From assembly GCF_030435805.1 (NCBI RefSeq), contig NC_081293.1, forward strand, positions 191,135,546-191,199,545: a stretch of 64,000 bases of DNA. The letters run 5' to 3'. A program made the position numbers and the translations under genes. The notes below the pieces were generated by a model. It did not search any database. It was given only the letters and a program-made list of their open reading frames with translations, and was not told where the DNA came from. Position 1 is the first letter of the stretch. Each line of letters begins with the position of its first letter. This document shows positions 34,738 to 46,964 of the stretch, piece after piece. Source of the stretch: Mustela lutreola (taxonomy: Eukaryota; Chordata; Mammalia; Carnivora; Mustelidae).

Positions 34738-35339
34738 AGTGCTATTACAAAAGCTATTATTGAACTCGGGACCAAAAAGTGCTTTCCATTAAGTTCAATG
34801 ACACAATCCATAGATCCAAGTAAAAGGAGACTATTTCCAGCATAAAAATCAGATACATTTTATTTTCTGACACTTCATCGTTCACTCAATAACATGCAAG
34901 AGTTTAGTTTAGATTTATGATAATCCTGCTCAACTGCCTACCTTTATGTTGTTTAGACCACCCTCATCTCCCAGAGATAGTATATTCCTTACATCTTCTC
35001 AAAGGAATTCTGTACTTTAATCATGGTACTCTTGGCTGGATATAATCCACTAAGTAATTTCCTCAGAAAGGTCCTTTGGAAAATGCGAAATGTTTTCCTT
35101 TTTTCCTCACTTTTGATTGGTAGTTGATTGAATATATAATTCTAGGTCTAAATAATTTACCTTAAGTAATTAGAAGAAATTTCGTTATCTTTTCACATTT
35201 GTCATTACTAACTGGAAGTGTGAAAGCAACCTGTGCCTTTTTCTTTTTTCTTTAGAAGTTTTTAGAATCTTCTTTTAATACTTAGTGATTTACCAGGGTT
35301 GCACAATTGCATATAACAGAAATCTGACTAAAGTGACCA
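34738..35339. other. Unassigned AT-rich sequence
   Basis: Possibly old L1-derived (a few TTTTGATTGGTAG-like words), but not secure. No gene. Confidence 0.4.
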
Positions 35340-35348
35340 TATAATGCT

Positions 35349-35660
35349 TTTTTTTTTTTTTTTAACGGACCAAATTTTATTTTTTCACTGTTCCAAGATT
35401 CATTGTTTATGCACCACACCCAGTGCTCCATGAAATACGTGCCCTCCATAATACCCACCACCAGGCTCACCTAACGCCCCACCCCCTCCTCTCCAAAACC
35501 CTCAGTTTGTTTCTCAGAGTCCACAGTCTCTCTTGGTTTGTCTCCCTGTCAGATCTCCCCCAATTCACTTTTCCTTTCCTTCTCCTAATGTCCTCCATGT
35601 TATTCCTTATGCTCCACAAGTAAGTGAAACCATATGATAATTGACTTTCTCTGCTTGACT
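35349..35660 (-). mobile_element. 5'-truncated L1, 3' end
   Basis: Poly(T), then the complement of the L1 3' UTR (GCACCACACCCAGTGCTCCA, CCCTCAGTTTGTTTCTCAGA) up to GACTTTCTCTGCTTGACT. Target duplication TATAATGCT at 35340-35348 and 35661-35669. Confidence 0.92.
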
Positions 35661-36000
35661 TATAATGCTATTTTTTAATATAACTTGGGTTCTAGAGGCT
35701 GAAAAAAATGCTCTAGGAAGTCACCAATGACCCAAGATCTTTCAAGCTTCCTCTCCAGACAAATCATGCTGCTGAAGTTCATATTCATGGTCACAGGATG
35801 GCTGCTACACACAGGCATCATTTCTACATTCTAGGCAGAACTGGGTCATACGGACACCCCCACAAGGAAATTTGTAGAAGTTATTTTTTAATTTAAAGTG
35901 CACACTTCCACTCTAATCCACCCCAAGCAAAATCAGGGTACTAATAATGAGGAAGAGGGAAGAATGATCTTCTCTAAAGATATAAGTTCAATTTTTTTTT

Positions 36001-36440
36001 AATTTTTTATTTTTTATAAACATATATTTTTATCCCCAGGGGTACAGGTCTGTGAATCACCAGGTTTACACACTTCACAGCACTCACCAAAGCACATACC
36101 CTCCCCAATGTCCATAATCCCACCCCCTCCCCCCCAGCAACCCTCAGTTTGTTTTGTGAGATTAAAAGTCACTTATGATTTGTCTCCCTCCCAATCCCAT
36201 CTTGATGTCCATCAACAGATGAATGGATCAAGAAGATGTGGTATATATACACAATGGAATACTATGCAGCCATCAAAAGAAATGAAATCTTGCCATTTGC
36301 GACAACATGGATGGAACTAGAGCGTATCATGCTTAGCGAAATAAGTCAAGCAGAGAAAGACAACTATCATATGATCTCCCTGATATGAGGAAGTGGCGAT
36401 GCAACATGGGGGCTTAAGTGGGTACGAGAAGAATAAATGC
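36001..36440 (-). mobile_element. Twin-primed (5'-inverted) short L1
   Basis: The 3' UTR is in - orientation at 36001-36204 (after poly(T)). It is followed by the ORF2 end and early UTR in + orientation at 36205-36440, with only about 3 bp of the element lost at the switch. Perfect 17-bp target duplication AAGTTCAATTTTTTTTT at 35984-36000 and 36441-36457. Little decay, so young. Confidence 0.92.
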
Positions 36441-36457
36441 AAGTTCAATTTTTTTTT

Positions 36458-38457
36458 AAGTGTTCTTCTTTGATTTTTATTTCTTCAGGGGTCACTTATT
36501 TTGAATATTTATCTTGCTCTTTCTCTTTTAGGCTGTGAATTTTGTTCTTATTTCTGATAATCCTTGATTACTAATTCATGAAGGAAAATGAAAGGCTGCC
36601 TTTTCAAATAATAAGTAAGAATTATTTCCCAGTAGGACATTCTTTTGAATGGAAAGGCTGATTGGGACCTCCGTTTTGCAACTGGGCCATTCAGTTCATC
36701 GGGATTAGCTTCTGATGGTTTTTTGGGGGGGTGGGGGTGGCTGAGGTTTTTTTGTTTTCTATGTGTGTGTGTGTGTGTTTTAGGTATGTGGGTAAAAAAT
36801 CAGACGTTAGCCTAGAAATCTAAATGTCATAATAACAAAAGAATTTACTCTCTGCAGACAACTGTACTGGAAGCCCTAGTTCTTCCTTGGAAATGTGTTC
36901 AATTTCTCTAAAAAAGAATTGTCAGTATGGGGGCTGCCAACGGTTCTGTGTGCAGTGGTGGGAAAGGGTTGAAACACTGAAGGAGCTACATGACAGACAG
37001 AATTATAGCAATTATAGCAATTGTATATTCTATAATTCAGAAATATAGCAATGACTCTGGTTTTACACCCTGCCTGCCTCACTCCTACTAGCCAAAGCTA
37101 GTAGCCAAAGCTAAGAAACATACATCAAGGGACCTCAAGACTATCAGCAAGCTGATCAGCCACCATATTCCCAGAGGTCCACCATATGCATATCCTGTGT
37201 ATCCTCTATGTCACTTCATCCAAAATATGTTTCCGTTGATAGTTCATATCCAAGAGATGCGACGAAATCTCTAGTCTGCCCTTGGCCATCCCCATACCTC
37301 TTTCTTAATTATTATGGGATTATGATATTTTTTTTCTCAATGGAGTCTCAGAAGAATGGAAGCTTAAGTGCATTTGTTTGGTCTAATATTTAAAATCAGA
37401 ACACTTATACATAACATTTTTTTTTATTATACCTCTAAGCCTATTTCAAAGTGCCATCTTTGGTTCCCACAATGTTTTATCATGGACAATCTTGAATTGC
37501 CCAAATCTTAATTTAGGGTCATAAAAATCCCTGAAACTGGTTTTCTACAGGAGATTTCTGAACTGGAACATTAGCTCTATGGATAACAGGCTTATCTTAT
37601 TTTTGTTTTATGCTAGTGTTTTACTGACCTGTTAAGAGCCCTGCTAATTTTATTATGTGACTGACACTTTGAGAAGTTTATCAGTCCCTCCAATTGATTA
37701 AACAGTGCCAGTACCCAATTCCTTTTTCTTAATGATTTGATGGAAAATTTCCAGAAAGCTTAAATTGGTGAAAGCTGATTATTGGGCTAGAAATAAGAGA
37801 TTTTCATCAATAAACTAAGTGGTCTGTATACTTAAATAAAGGAAAACATCTATATGGACCTCCCTGCACGAACTCCACACAGCTGTGTGCATGTCCTCAC
37901 CATCATCTTGGGAATTTTTTCATAAGAACAAACACAGAAAAGATAAAAGCAAGATTTAGTCTATCCCAGCCAACTCTAACTTGCCTGCCAAGTAGATAAA
38001 AAGATATGGTAGCTGATTCCCTGGGAAGACTTGTGCCTGCATCACCATGGAGACACTACTCCAACCATCAAGTAATGGGATTCTGTACAACAAACATAAA
38101 TGAACACAAAGATGGAGCTGCTAGCACCAGGAGAGTGAGCAAGAGAAGGGGCAGGCTAAGGAAGAAGAAAGGGCACCAGGCTGAACATAGGTGTCACAGT
38201 GAGAGGAAAGGGGGTTGCAGCAATGACTGTATATGGGAAAGACATGTATATGGGAAAAACTGTATATGGTGACTGGTCACTTGGCTTGGAGAACAGCCCA
38301 AACCACCTTCCTTCCACGTTTAAGGAGTAGCCAGGCTCAAAGCAGGAGAGAAAATCTTGAGTGGGCTGAGTGTAACATGAAATGAGTGAGTCTACCCAGA
38401 ATTATGTTTTTACCCACCAGGTGGATTGGGGAAGGGGGGGGGGGCTATGCAGCTATT
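36458..38457. other. Unassigned intergenic sequence
   Basis: Two kilobases without a recognised gene. Contains a short (GT)n at 36763-36778 and small local repeats (CAATTATAG at 37009-37022, AGCCAAAGCTA at 37090-37111). Some parts may be ancient transposons. Confidence 0.5.
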
Positions 38458-38472
38458 AAACTAATTACTTTT

Positions 38473-38680
38473 ATTTATTTTTTTAAAGATTGTATTTATT
38501 TATTTGACAGAGAGAGAGAGAGCACAAATGGGGAGGGGGTGTCAGGCAAACAGAGAGGGAGAATCAGGCTCTCCACAGAGAAGGGAGAGCCTGATGTGGG
38601 CAGGACTCAATCCCAGGATCCCAGGATCATGACCTGAGCCAAAGGCAGTCACTTAACCAACGGAGACACCCAGTCACCCT
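38473..38680 (-). mobile_element. Can-SINE, first of a back-to-back pair
   Basis: Diverged reverse SINE. Target duplication around AAACTAATTACTTTT (about 38458-38472) and AAACATAATTACTTTT (from 38681). Confidence 0.92.
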
Positions 38681-38694
38681 AAACATAATTACTT

Positions 38695-38885
38695 TTTTTA
38701 AGATTTTATTTATTTATTTAACAGACAGAGCTCACCAGTAGGCAGAGAGGCAGGCAGAGAGAGAAGAAGGGAAGCAGGCTCCCTGCTAAGCAGAAAGCCC
38801 GACGAGGGGCTTGATCCCAGGACCCTGAGATCACGACCTGAGACGAAGGCAGAGGCTTAACCCACTGAGCCACACAGGTGCCCCT
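38695..38885 (-). mobile_element. Can-SINE, second of the pair
   Basis: Closer to consensus than its neighbour. Perfect target duplication AAACATAATTACTT at 38681-38694 and 38886-38899. It was inserted into the target duplication of the first SINE. Confidence 0.94.
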
Positions 38886-38899
38886 AAACATAATTACTT

Positions 38900-40280
38900 C
38901 TAACATACAAGTTGTTCTTCATTCCCTCGGTTTGCAAAGTTTAAAATTCATTCCTACTTTATGTGGGAGCTCACCCAGGATTTTGAAATATCCACAGAGC
39001 ATATGACTCCACATAAGCCAATTCTAACCCTGGACTGGAATTTGGAGTATAAAAGCATCTCCAGACAAGGCCCAGCACTAGCAAGAGAGGAGACTAGAGA
39101 CCGAGAGGTGGTGAGAACAGAGGAAAAGGGCTCTAAGGCACCACCACTGGTGTCAGAAACAGGGATGAACTCTAATGAGACTGACTTTAAGAGAGAACAG
39201 AATGCTTAAAATGCCCTTGGAGGTCCAAAATGCATTTCTCTCTTTCTCCCTCCATGCTCTCCCTGAACAAGTCCCTACATTCTCATTGTTCAAGTCCCCA
39301 AAAAGCCAATGTCTTCCAAATTTGGCCTGTCCCTATCTCACTCCTGAACCCCCAGCCCTCTCTATCTCCAGAGTCCCCTTTCCTTACCCCTTTTTGGTCC
39401 AGATTTTTGCTAAACTAATGACTCTGTCTCTAACTATCCTCTGCAAATGAAAGCTCTTTCGGTTTTAAGAACTATTATGGACTGGCATTTATAGCTGAGA
39501 TTAAAAATAACCTTCACCAGACTGCCTGTATAAGATGTGATTTCCTGAGAACCTGCAGGCCTTGGGAATGCAAATCAGAATCGGATCCAATTGCCACCAA
39601 CACTTACCAGAGAAAACTGCCATTTGCATCTGCACTCCAGATCCTGGATGGCTACAAATAAATCAGTGGCTCATTCAAACCAGAACCAGGCACAGATTGA
39701 AAGCCCTGGGGGAGGTAGATTTGGAAGGAAGAGTGAAAAGGACACAGCTCTGGAAACTGGGACTGATGAGTCCCTATCACTGCCAAAATAGAAGGCTGGG
39801 CAGTAAGTTCCCAGGTGTCTAAGCCTAGGCTGACCCTGAATGTTATGGACAGCATTCCTTCTGCTTAGAGAGTGTGGTTTCCAACTGCTAGTCCTCCCGC
39901 TGCACCCAAGGATAAGTTCTTACACTTTTGTTAACTACACTCTTTCTAAGGTCATCCTTGCCAGTGGCCTGGATACATTTTCAGGCCTGGAGAAAAACAG
40001 AAGTGATTTTACTGGAAACATGGCAATATCATATGATAGTAATACCTACTACGGGCACAAAGTAGAAAAAAGCGTCCAGTTTTATCTTGATTGGGAAACA
40101 GATTTTCGTGAAATTACTTCTCTCCATATGGTAACTCCCTTCCCATAAACCTGTATCTGGGTCCCTAAATATCATTTCATATTATATATTATTATGATAT
40201 GATATATATAATATGATATATATTATACATCATATTATATCACAAAATATCAATTAAAGGATCAAAATCTGTTTCCCTTA
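38900..40280. other. Unassigned, more GC-balanced sequence
   Basis: Contains a frame of 102 codons at 39840-40148 and smaller overlapping ones, but no family motif, signal peptide or splice pattern I can support. The TATAATA-rich stretch 40175-40250 is low complexity. No gene called. Confidence 0.45.
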
Positions 40281-40294
40281 AGATTCTAATCTCT

Positions 40295-40495
40295 TGGGGC
40301 ACCTGGGTGGCTCAGTGGGTTAAAGCCTCTGCCTTCGGCTCAGGTCATGGTCCCAGGATCCTGGGATCAAGCCCCACATCGGGCTCTCTGCTCAGTGGGG
40401 AGCCTGCTTCCTCCTCTCTCTCTGCCTGCCTCTCTGCCTACTTGTGATATCTGTCTGTCAAATAAATAAATAAAATCTTTAAAAAAAAAAAAAAA
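40295..40495 (+). mobile_element. Young Can-SINE
   Basis: Near-consensus. Perfect 14-bp target duplication AGATTCTAATCTCT at 40281-40294 and 40496-40509. Confidence 0.95.
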
Positions 40496-40639
40496 AGATT
40501 CTAATCTCTCAAATTCTGAGCTGGTTTCCTTGAAAGCACTTTATGACCTCTGTCCTGCTGCTTCTCCAGTCTCTATTAAACCTTCCCCATTTAACAATGC
40601 CATGAAGGTTGTCTGTATTGGTCTAGAATAAGCTATGCT

Positions 40640-40930
40640 ATGCAGCAGAACACATGACCCTAATGTCTTTGTTTTGGGGGAACACAGTGAAGTAGTTATA
40701 GATGAAGGGGCATCATATCTGCAGCTTTCTCTCAAACAGTTCAGAAAAAAGTTACTTCATATATAAATGTATATGTATGTATATATATATAGAGAGAGAG
40801 AGAGAGGAAAGAAGCAACGCAGTAAAACGGCAATATTTGGGCAATCTGGGTAAAGGGTATGCAGGAATCCTTTGTGCTCTTCTTACAATTTTTCTAGAAG
40901 CCTGAAATTTAGTCAAAATAAAAGTCAAAA
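40640..40930 (+). mobile_element. Old L1M-type 3' end
   Basis: GAAGGGGCATCATATCTGC, CTTTCTCTCAAACAGTTCAG, a TATA/GAGA tract (40769-40806), GTAAAGGGTATGCAGG and a terminal AGTCAAAATAAAAGTCAAAA match an ancient L1 3' UTR end. Confidence 0.65.
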
Positions 40931-42542
40931 GAAAGAAAAATTACCTTAGCAGCGCAGTGAACTTTAAAGGAAATATCTATGAAAATATGCTTCATAAAGT
41001 GCTGTGTAAATGTTTTTAAACTAAAAGTTATACTATTTAAGGTATCGACTTAAATTCATTTTCCTTAAAAATTTAAAAAGAAAAGTTTCAATGGCTTAAG
41101 AAAAAACACATTTAAAAAAAAAAGAAAGAAAACACACATTGATTCCTTGCACATTCAAAACCCTCTGCAGGTCCAAGGACTCCAAGGGTAGCTGTTCTCC
41201 ACACAGTGTCTCAGGGATCCAGGCCGCATAGAGCTAGTGAGCCACCATCACAGACAAGGCTCCAGGGTTCACCTCAGCAGATGTAACTTGTGAAGTTGTC
41301 CCACTTGCTTCTTGGTGCCATAGGGAGGATGTCACACATCACCTTCCACTCATAGCCCACTGGCCAGAGCGAACCATACAGCCCCAGCTGACTGGGAGCA
41401 GGCAGGAAATACAGGGAATGTCATGCCAGATTTGTGGAGCGTTCTTGTCTCTGCTCCAGGATCTCCTTGAGCTCCCATTTTCTGCTGAACAAAAAAACAC
41501 TTTCTCACAAAATGTGAAGAAGAATAGGGCTCAGACTGTGACTGTGTGCTAAGTAAAGTGAAATTAAAAAAAAAACAAAAAACAAAGATTTGAAGGAAAG
41601 GGAGAAGAAAGGTATCTTACCTATCTTACTTTATTCCCTCCTTTCTCTTCTTAATGGCTTCCCAGTGCTCCAACCTAGACTTAGTCACAGAGAGGAGGGA
41701 GCTCTGCATTCTTTAGGGATCACCCAGACTATGCCACACTTCCTCAGAAATGTGGTGGCTTACACTTGTCAAGATAGAAAATGTTCCTCTTGATCATGGG
41801 GATCAAAGACTTCCGGTCTTGACTGGAGAACAAATGAAGACAGTATTAAGGACAACGAAAGGCAAATAGTAAAGAAGCAGCATTTAAGTGTTTTCAAGAT
41901 CCACAGATATTGATCAATGCCCACTTTACACCTAGATTCTTCACATTTAATATTCGCAACATCTCTTATTTACACCCATCCAAGTTCCAGTCACCTTAGA
42001 ACAGACCCATCTGAAAATGACAGTACAGAGCCAAAGGTATTTGTGAAATGAGACCAAAGCAATCTCTCTGGGGATCACAGGATATAGACAACCTCCCCCT
42101 CAAAAAAACCAAGTGCAGGGCACAAGGCTAATAATGCCCACCATGCAGCCAGGGGACAATGAGGCTCCAGGGGGAGGATAAAGGGATCTTAAGGCAGGCC
42201 AGTAAATGAAGCCAGCATAGGGTCCTTGGGTTTCACTGTGTTTATGCCCCCAGAGACAGGTGTTTGGGCAGTTCTTGGGGAAGATCTGCATTACCAGGGT
42301 CCACGAGCTCACAGGTCACAGGAGCGTTTCTCAGCCTCACTCTCAGAATAAGGACAGCTCTACGCCCCCTTCCCCACCAACACACACCTTAAAGATCTGG
42401 CACCAAAGTACCCTCCTTGCTTCTTCTGTCATAACTCAAAGGTTTAGAGTTCCCTGCTAACCTTCTCCATAATCTTCTGTGCTACTTCTGGAAGCAAATC
42501 CATGTGACAGAGCATGGAAGCACACACACAGAAAGGCAAAGC
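40931..42542. other. Unassigned intergenic sequence
   Basis: No recognised gene. A - strand stretch at about 41160-41495 has moderately long open runs but no family I know. Confidence 0.45.
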
Positions 42543-42752
42543 TTCATTTCCTCCCTCCTTCTGTCCTTTGGTCTACTCTTCCTCCATTTTCCCATCCCTC
42601 TCTCCTTTCTTTCCCTCTTTCCTTTCCTATTTCTTTCCTTCCCTCCTTCCTTCTTTCTCTCCTTCCCTTTTTGCCTTTCTCCCTCCCTCCCTTCCTTCCA
42701 CTTTTCCTTCCTCCTACCTTTCCACCTTCCTTCCTTCCCTTCTTCCTTCAAC
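42543..42752. repeat. Polypyrimidine (CT-rich) tract
   Basis: About 210 bp almost purely C and T, built from drifting CCTT, CCCT and TTTC units. It gives long but meaningless open frames on both strands. Confidence 0.95.
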
Positions 42753-43362
42753 AGATTACTTATGGAGAGCCTCACAGGTGGCCGGGGACAATCTCTTTAA
42801 TTTAGAAAATGAATCTTTATTACATTCAGCTTAAAAGTAAAAAGCACCTGTACCCAGGTGCATTGCTACAAATACATGGAGAGAGACAGAACCCAGCTTC
42901 AGTGGGATACTTCTGCCCACTTCTCTAAGGAAAAATCCAGGGTCTTTTTGTTGCCAGACAATCCTGGGTAAGACTTTGGGCATGAAGACAGCATGAGGGA
43001 AGCACATAAATAGCGTCTGACTTCCAGGATGTGCAGTAAACCTGGAGTAGGGTTTTAAAAGTTCACTCCTATTTAGCATCTAGAGAAAGGTGAAATTCTG
43101 CTTAAGGCCCTGCCCCCTCCCCATCTCTCCTCATGTCAGTCTTGAGTGGGTTCTTCTCTCTGTACCTGCAGCTCTTTTTAGGGGTGGGCCCTCTTCTCCT
43201 GCTTCATAGCTCCCTGAGGTCCTGTACTGACATGGAAGACACTAAGTATTACTGAATCAGTTGCATTACTGAATCACCTTCATCACCAGCTCCACTTTAT
43301 CTTGAGGAGTCTACCCCACTCAAACACATCAGTGACTCTTTTCCTGCACAACACACACACCC
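42753..43362. other. Unassigned intergenic sequence
   Basis: No gene or named repeat seen. Confidence 0.5.
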
Positions 43363-43580
43363 AGGGGCACCTGGGTGGCTCAGTAGGTTAAGCATCCACT
43401 CTTGGTTTCGGCTCAGGTCATGATCTCAGGGTCTTCACATCAAGCCCCACGTCAGATTCTGTGCTGAGTCTGGAGCCTGCTGGAGATTCATTCTCTTTCC
43501 CTCTATCCCTCTCCCCACTTGTGCATGGACACTTATGCACTCTCTCTCTTTCTAAAATAAATAAGTAAATCTTTAAAAAA
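43363..43580 (+). mobile_element. Old Can-SINE
   Basis: AGGGGCACCTGGGTGGCTCAG head with a diverged body. It lies between CA-rich stretches (43350-43361 and 43582-43593) that probably represent its target duplication. Confidence 0.9.
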
Positions 43581-44516
43581 CATACACACACACATTTTTG
43601 GTGCTCCATAATCTTCCCCACCCTCCAAAATTTTTCTTACCCCTTGATAAGTATGTCATTCTTGTATTCTTTAAATGGTCATTATAATCATATATAAATA
43701 AACCACATATAATTCAAAATCAGAGAATTTTTGTTTTAGCCTGATTGGCACTCAAAGTTTTGAATCTTTGTGTGTGGCCTCCTCCACTGTGTGTCCATGT
43801 CTCAGGAGAGAAGGAAGCAGGCTCATCCAACCATGAAGGGAGAAACCTGTGTTTGGGATATTTAATGGTTGTCCTCAAGAAACCCATGAAAGTTTTCCAG
43901 TTACAGTTTAGGGTTCAGGCAGGTCTTACACTGACACACTGTGAAGCACTTTAAAGTCTGACTCAGAGCCACGGAGCTGCAAGCTGTATCCCTCTCCATG
44001 CAAGGGCCATATGCCCCAGCTCCTCTTGCCAGCACAGATTTGAAACACTGTCTGCTCGATCTTACCCAGACGAACGTTGGTAGTTACCAGCCCAGACCTG
44101 ACTACCTTTTTCCCACTCCTTTCTCTCCTTCCTCTACCTCTCTCCTTAAATTTCTAGGCAAAAGCAAGATCATCCAACATTCCTGGGAGAGTCATGGGCT
44201 TCCCGAGGCCTCCACATCTTTTGGCCTGTGGGTACAGACACATCCAACACTCTGCCACCTCTCCCCCTCTGAGAAAAGGATCCTCTCAGTCATGGGGTGA
44301 TGCAATAGAATTTTGAAATCCTCTCTCCCCCAAAACCCTCTTGTAGCAGGTTTATCCAATGAGCTGGATTCTATGAGGGACTATGAGCTGTGACCTTTTT
44401 CTCTCTCCATCACTGCCTTCGGTTTTACTGATTAACAGACTCTTTTCTAGCCATGAGTGACCTTCCAGGTAGAGCCTGTGGCCTTCCAGACAAGTGGGGA
44501 ATTAAAATAAGATATA
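43581..44516. other. Unassigned intergenic sequence
   Basis: No gene or named repeat seen. Confidence 0.5.
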
Positions 44517-44600
44517 GTAGGTACTTATGTGTTTGTCGAATGAGTAAGATTCCAGTTTTGTTTAGAAACAACAGTCAGTATCTGTATCTAGACCTCCTAA
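44517..44600 (+). repeat. 84-bp duplicated tract, copy 1
   Basis: Starts with an L2-like 3' end (GTAGGTACTTATG, TGTCGAATGAGTAAG) and continues GATTCCAGTTTTGTTTAG ... ATCTAGACC. About 87% identical to copy 2 at 47038-47349, which carries a SINE that copy 1 lacks. Confidence 0.85.
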
Positions 44601-45289
44601 TTTTCCATTTTTAAAAAAGTTCCATCCTACTGTAATCAAAACCATTATCTCCCAAATGATCTCGAGGTCTCTCCCCAGCTAGACCTGAGCACACCTCAGC
44701 ATTCGGTTCCAGTGATGGGGAGGGGGACGGTGAGATCTCTTTCTCTCACTTTCTTTGCCCACTTGTTCAACTGCTTCTAGCTCGTGGGAGGAGGCAGAGG
44801 GAGAAGGAAGTAGAAAGCCCAGGGTCTTCCTTAACTAGTGCTGGCACATCTGGCCACTCAGTGTCATCTGGTTGGCTTAAGCCCAAATACTGACTGTGGC
44901 ACACAGAATGCCTTCCCCAAAGATGTTCACATCCTAATCTGTGAAACCTGTGAATACATTACCTCCCATGGTAAAAGGGACTTGGCACATGTGATGAAGT
45001 TTAGAACTTCCAGATGGGAAGATGAACCTGTACTACCCAGGCGGGCCCAATGTAATCAAAGGGTCTTTATCAGAGGGAGGCAGGAGGGCAAGAGTCAGAG
45101 AAGATGTGATGCCATTGCTGGCTGGGAGCAGGGAGTCAGGAACAAGAGCAACATTGAAAAGCTGGCAAGGAAAGGCATTTTCCACCAGAGCTCCCAGAAG
45201 GAATGCAGGCCTGCCAACACCTTGATATTAGCCCAGTAAGACCCGGGTTGAACTTCTGACCCCCAGAATTGTGAGATCAGAAATGTGGT

Positions 45290-45750
45290 TTTTTGTTTTT
45301 TTTAATTTATTTTTTATTTATTTTCAGCATAACAGTATTCATTATTTTTGCACCACACCCAGTGCTCCATGCAATCCGTGCCCTCTCCAATACCCACCAC
45401 CTGGATCCCCCAACCTCCCACCCCCGCCCCTTCAAAACCCTCAGATTGTTTTTCAGAGTCCATAGTCTCTCATGGTTCACCTCCCCTTCCAATTTCCCCC
45501 AAATCCCTTCTCCTCTCTAACTCCCCATGTCCTCCATGCTAATTTTTTTTTTTTCTAAAGATTTTATCTATTCGACAGAGAGAGATCACAAGTAGGCAGA
45601 GAGGCAGGCAGAGAGAGAGGAGGAAGCAGGCTCCCCACGGAGCAGAGAGCCCGATGCGGGGCTCGATCCCAGGACCCTAGGATCATGACCTGAGCCGAAA
45701 GCAGAGGCTTTAACCCACTGAGCCACCCAGGCGCCCCCTTCCATGCTATT
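45290..45750 (-). mobile_element. 5'-truncated L1 in MLT1 LTR
   Basis: L1 3' UTR on the - strand (GCACCACACCCAGTGCTCCA, CTCATGGTTCACCTCCCC), about 250 bp, interrupted near its 5' end by a Can-SINE. Confidence 0.9.
45541..45739 (-). mobile_element. Young Can-SINE in L1
   Basis: Near-consensus reverse SINE ending in GGCGCCCC. Target duplication TCCATGCT at 45533-45540 and 45740-45747. Confidence 0.94.
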
Positions 45751-45805
45751 TTTAAACCATTTTTTGGCAATCTATTGTAGAAGCAATAGGACACTGAGGC
45801 TGATG

Positions 45806-46065
45806 TGTGGTTCTTTGTGGGGTTTCTTTGTGGGGCTCCTTCTCAACTAGGGTCAATTTTTGACAGTACCCTCTCCACGGAACATTTGATAATGTCTGGA
45901 GATATTTTAGATATCACGACTGGGGGAATGTCAGTAGCACCTAGGGGGTGGAGGCCAGAGATGCCAACTATCCTACAATGCACAGACAGGCTCCTACAAC
46001 AAAATATCAGGTCCAAAATGTCAAAGTAGACACTACAAAAGTAGTGTCAATGTTGAAAATCCTGA
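45806..46065 (+). mobile_element. MER20-like hAT MITE
   Basis: TTCTCAACTAGGGTCAATTT, CATTTGATAATGTCTGGAGA, CACGACTGGGGGAATG, CCTACAATGCACAGACAGG and TCCAAAATGTCAA follow the MER20 consensus in order. No coding capacity. Confidence 0.8.
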
Positions 46066-46149
46066 TCTAAAGCAGGCAATGAGCTCTTTGGCCTATTGTA
46101 ATCTCTCCAGTCCAACAGACACTACCTCCCCCACTTCTAAGAGGGTCCT

Positions 46150-46870
46150 TTCAATATAGCTTGAGCCTGATTCACTTTTACATTCACACCACCAATGTAT
46201 AAGCGTTCCAATTTATCCAAACCTTGTCAACAATTGTAATTGTCTTTAGTTTTGCCATCTTAATGGGTTTGATGAGATGTACTTTGATTTGCATTTCCCT
46301 AATGACTAATGGTGCTGAGTGTTTTTTTCATGAGCGTATTGGCCATTTGTGTATCTTCTTTGGAAAAAAGGCTATTCAAATCCTTTGCCCACTTTTTAAA
46401 TAGGCTGTCTTTTTATTGTTGAGTTGTAGCAGTTCTTTCTGGATACTAAACTCTTACCAGATACAGGATTTGCAAATATTTTCTCCCATTACATAACTTG
46501 TCTATTTGCTTTCTTGATAGTACCTATTGAAACACAAAAGTTTTTAAATTTTGACAAAGTCCAATTTCTCCATTTTTCGTTGTTTATGCTTTAAGTGTCA
46601 TATCTGGGAAGCCACTGCATAGTCCAAAGGCACGAAGATTTATACTTCTGTTTTCTTCTAAGAGCTTAATAGCATCAAGTCTTACATTTCAGTCTTTGAT
46701 CCATTTTGAGTTCATTTTTGTATATGGTATGGGGTAGAAGTCTAACTTCATTCTTTGGCATATAGATATTCAGTTGTAGGTGTTCAGCTTTGAAAGGACT
46801 ATTCTCCCCGCATTAAATAGTCTTGGCACCCTTGAAAATCAATTCTTTACTTTTTTATGGTAGTTATTAT
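46150..46870 (-). mobile_element. Old L1 ORF2 3' part
   Basis: Complement of late ORF2: CCTTGTCAACAATTG, TTTGATTTGCATTTCCCTAA, CATTTGTGTATCTTCTTTGG, TTGCAAATATTTTCTCCCAT and GATCCATTTTGAGTTCATTT. An L1M-age remnant without ends. Confidence 0.85.
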
Positions 46871-46964
46871 CTGAAATTATATCGTCTGTTTACTTGTTTA
46901 TTTTCTGCCCTTCCCAAACTCTCTCACTCCCTTTGCCCTCCTCTCCTTCCCGTCCCCTGCCCAG

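Larger units (their letters stand above)
44885..45796 (+). mobile_element. MLT1-type LTR (ERVL-MaLR fossil), split
   Basis: Pieces at about 44885-45289 and 45751-45796. The words CAAAGATGTTCACATCCTAA, AAGGGACTTGGCACATGTGA, GGCGGGCCCAATGTAATCAA, GCCTGCCAACACCTTGAT and AGAAGCAATAGGACACTG follow the MLT1 LTR consensus. It is an old solo LTR, interrupted by an L1 that itself contains a SINE. Confidence 0.82.

Noticed and set aside
39840-40148. 102-codon open frame on the + strand
   Set aside because: No recognisable domain, signal peptide or splice context; composition like the surrounding non-coding sequence. Length is within chance for 64 kb.
41160-41495. Possible retro-pseudogene on the - strand (runs such as WPVGYEWKVMCDILPMAPRSK)
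   Set aside because: Open runs are short and separated by stops, no family recognised, and no poly(T) at the expected left end. A translated protein search would decide.
42479-42834. Overlapping frames of about 100 codons on both strands
   Set aside because: All arise from the polypyrimidine tract and its neighbours; low complexity, not coding.
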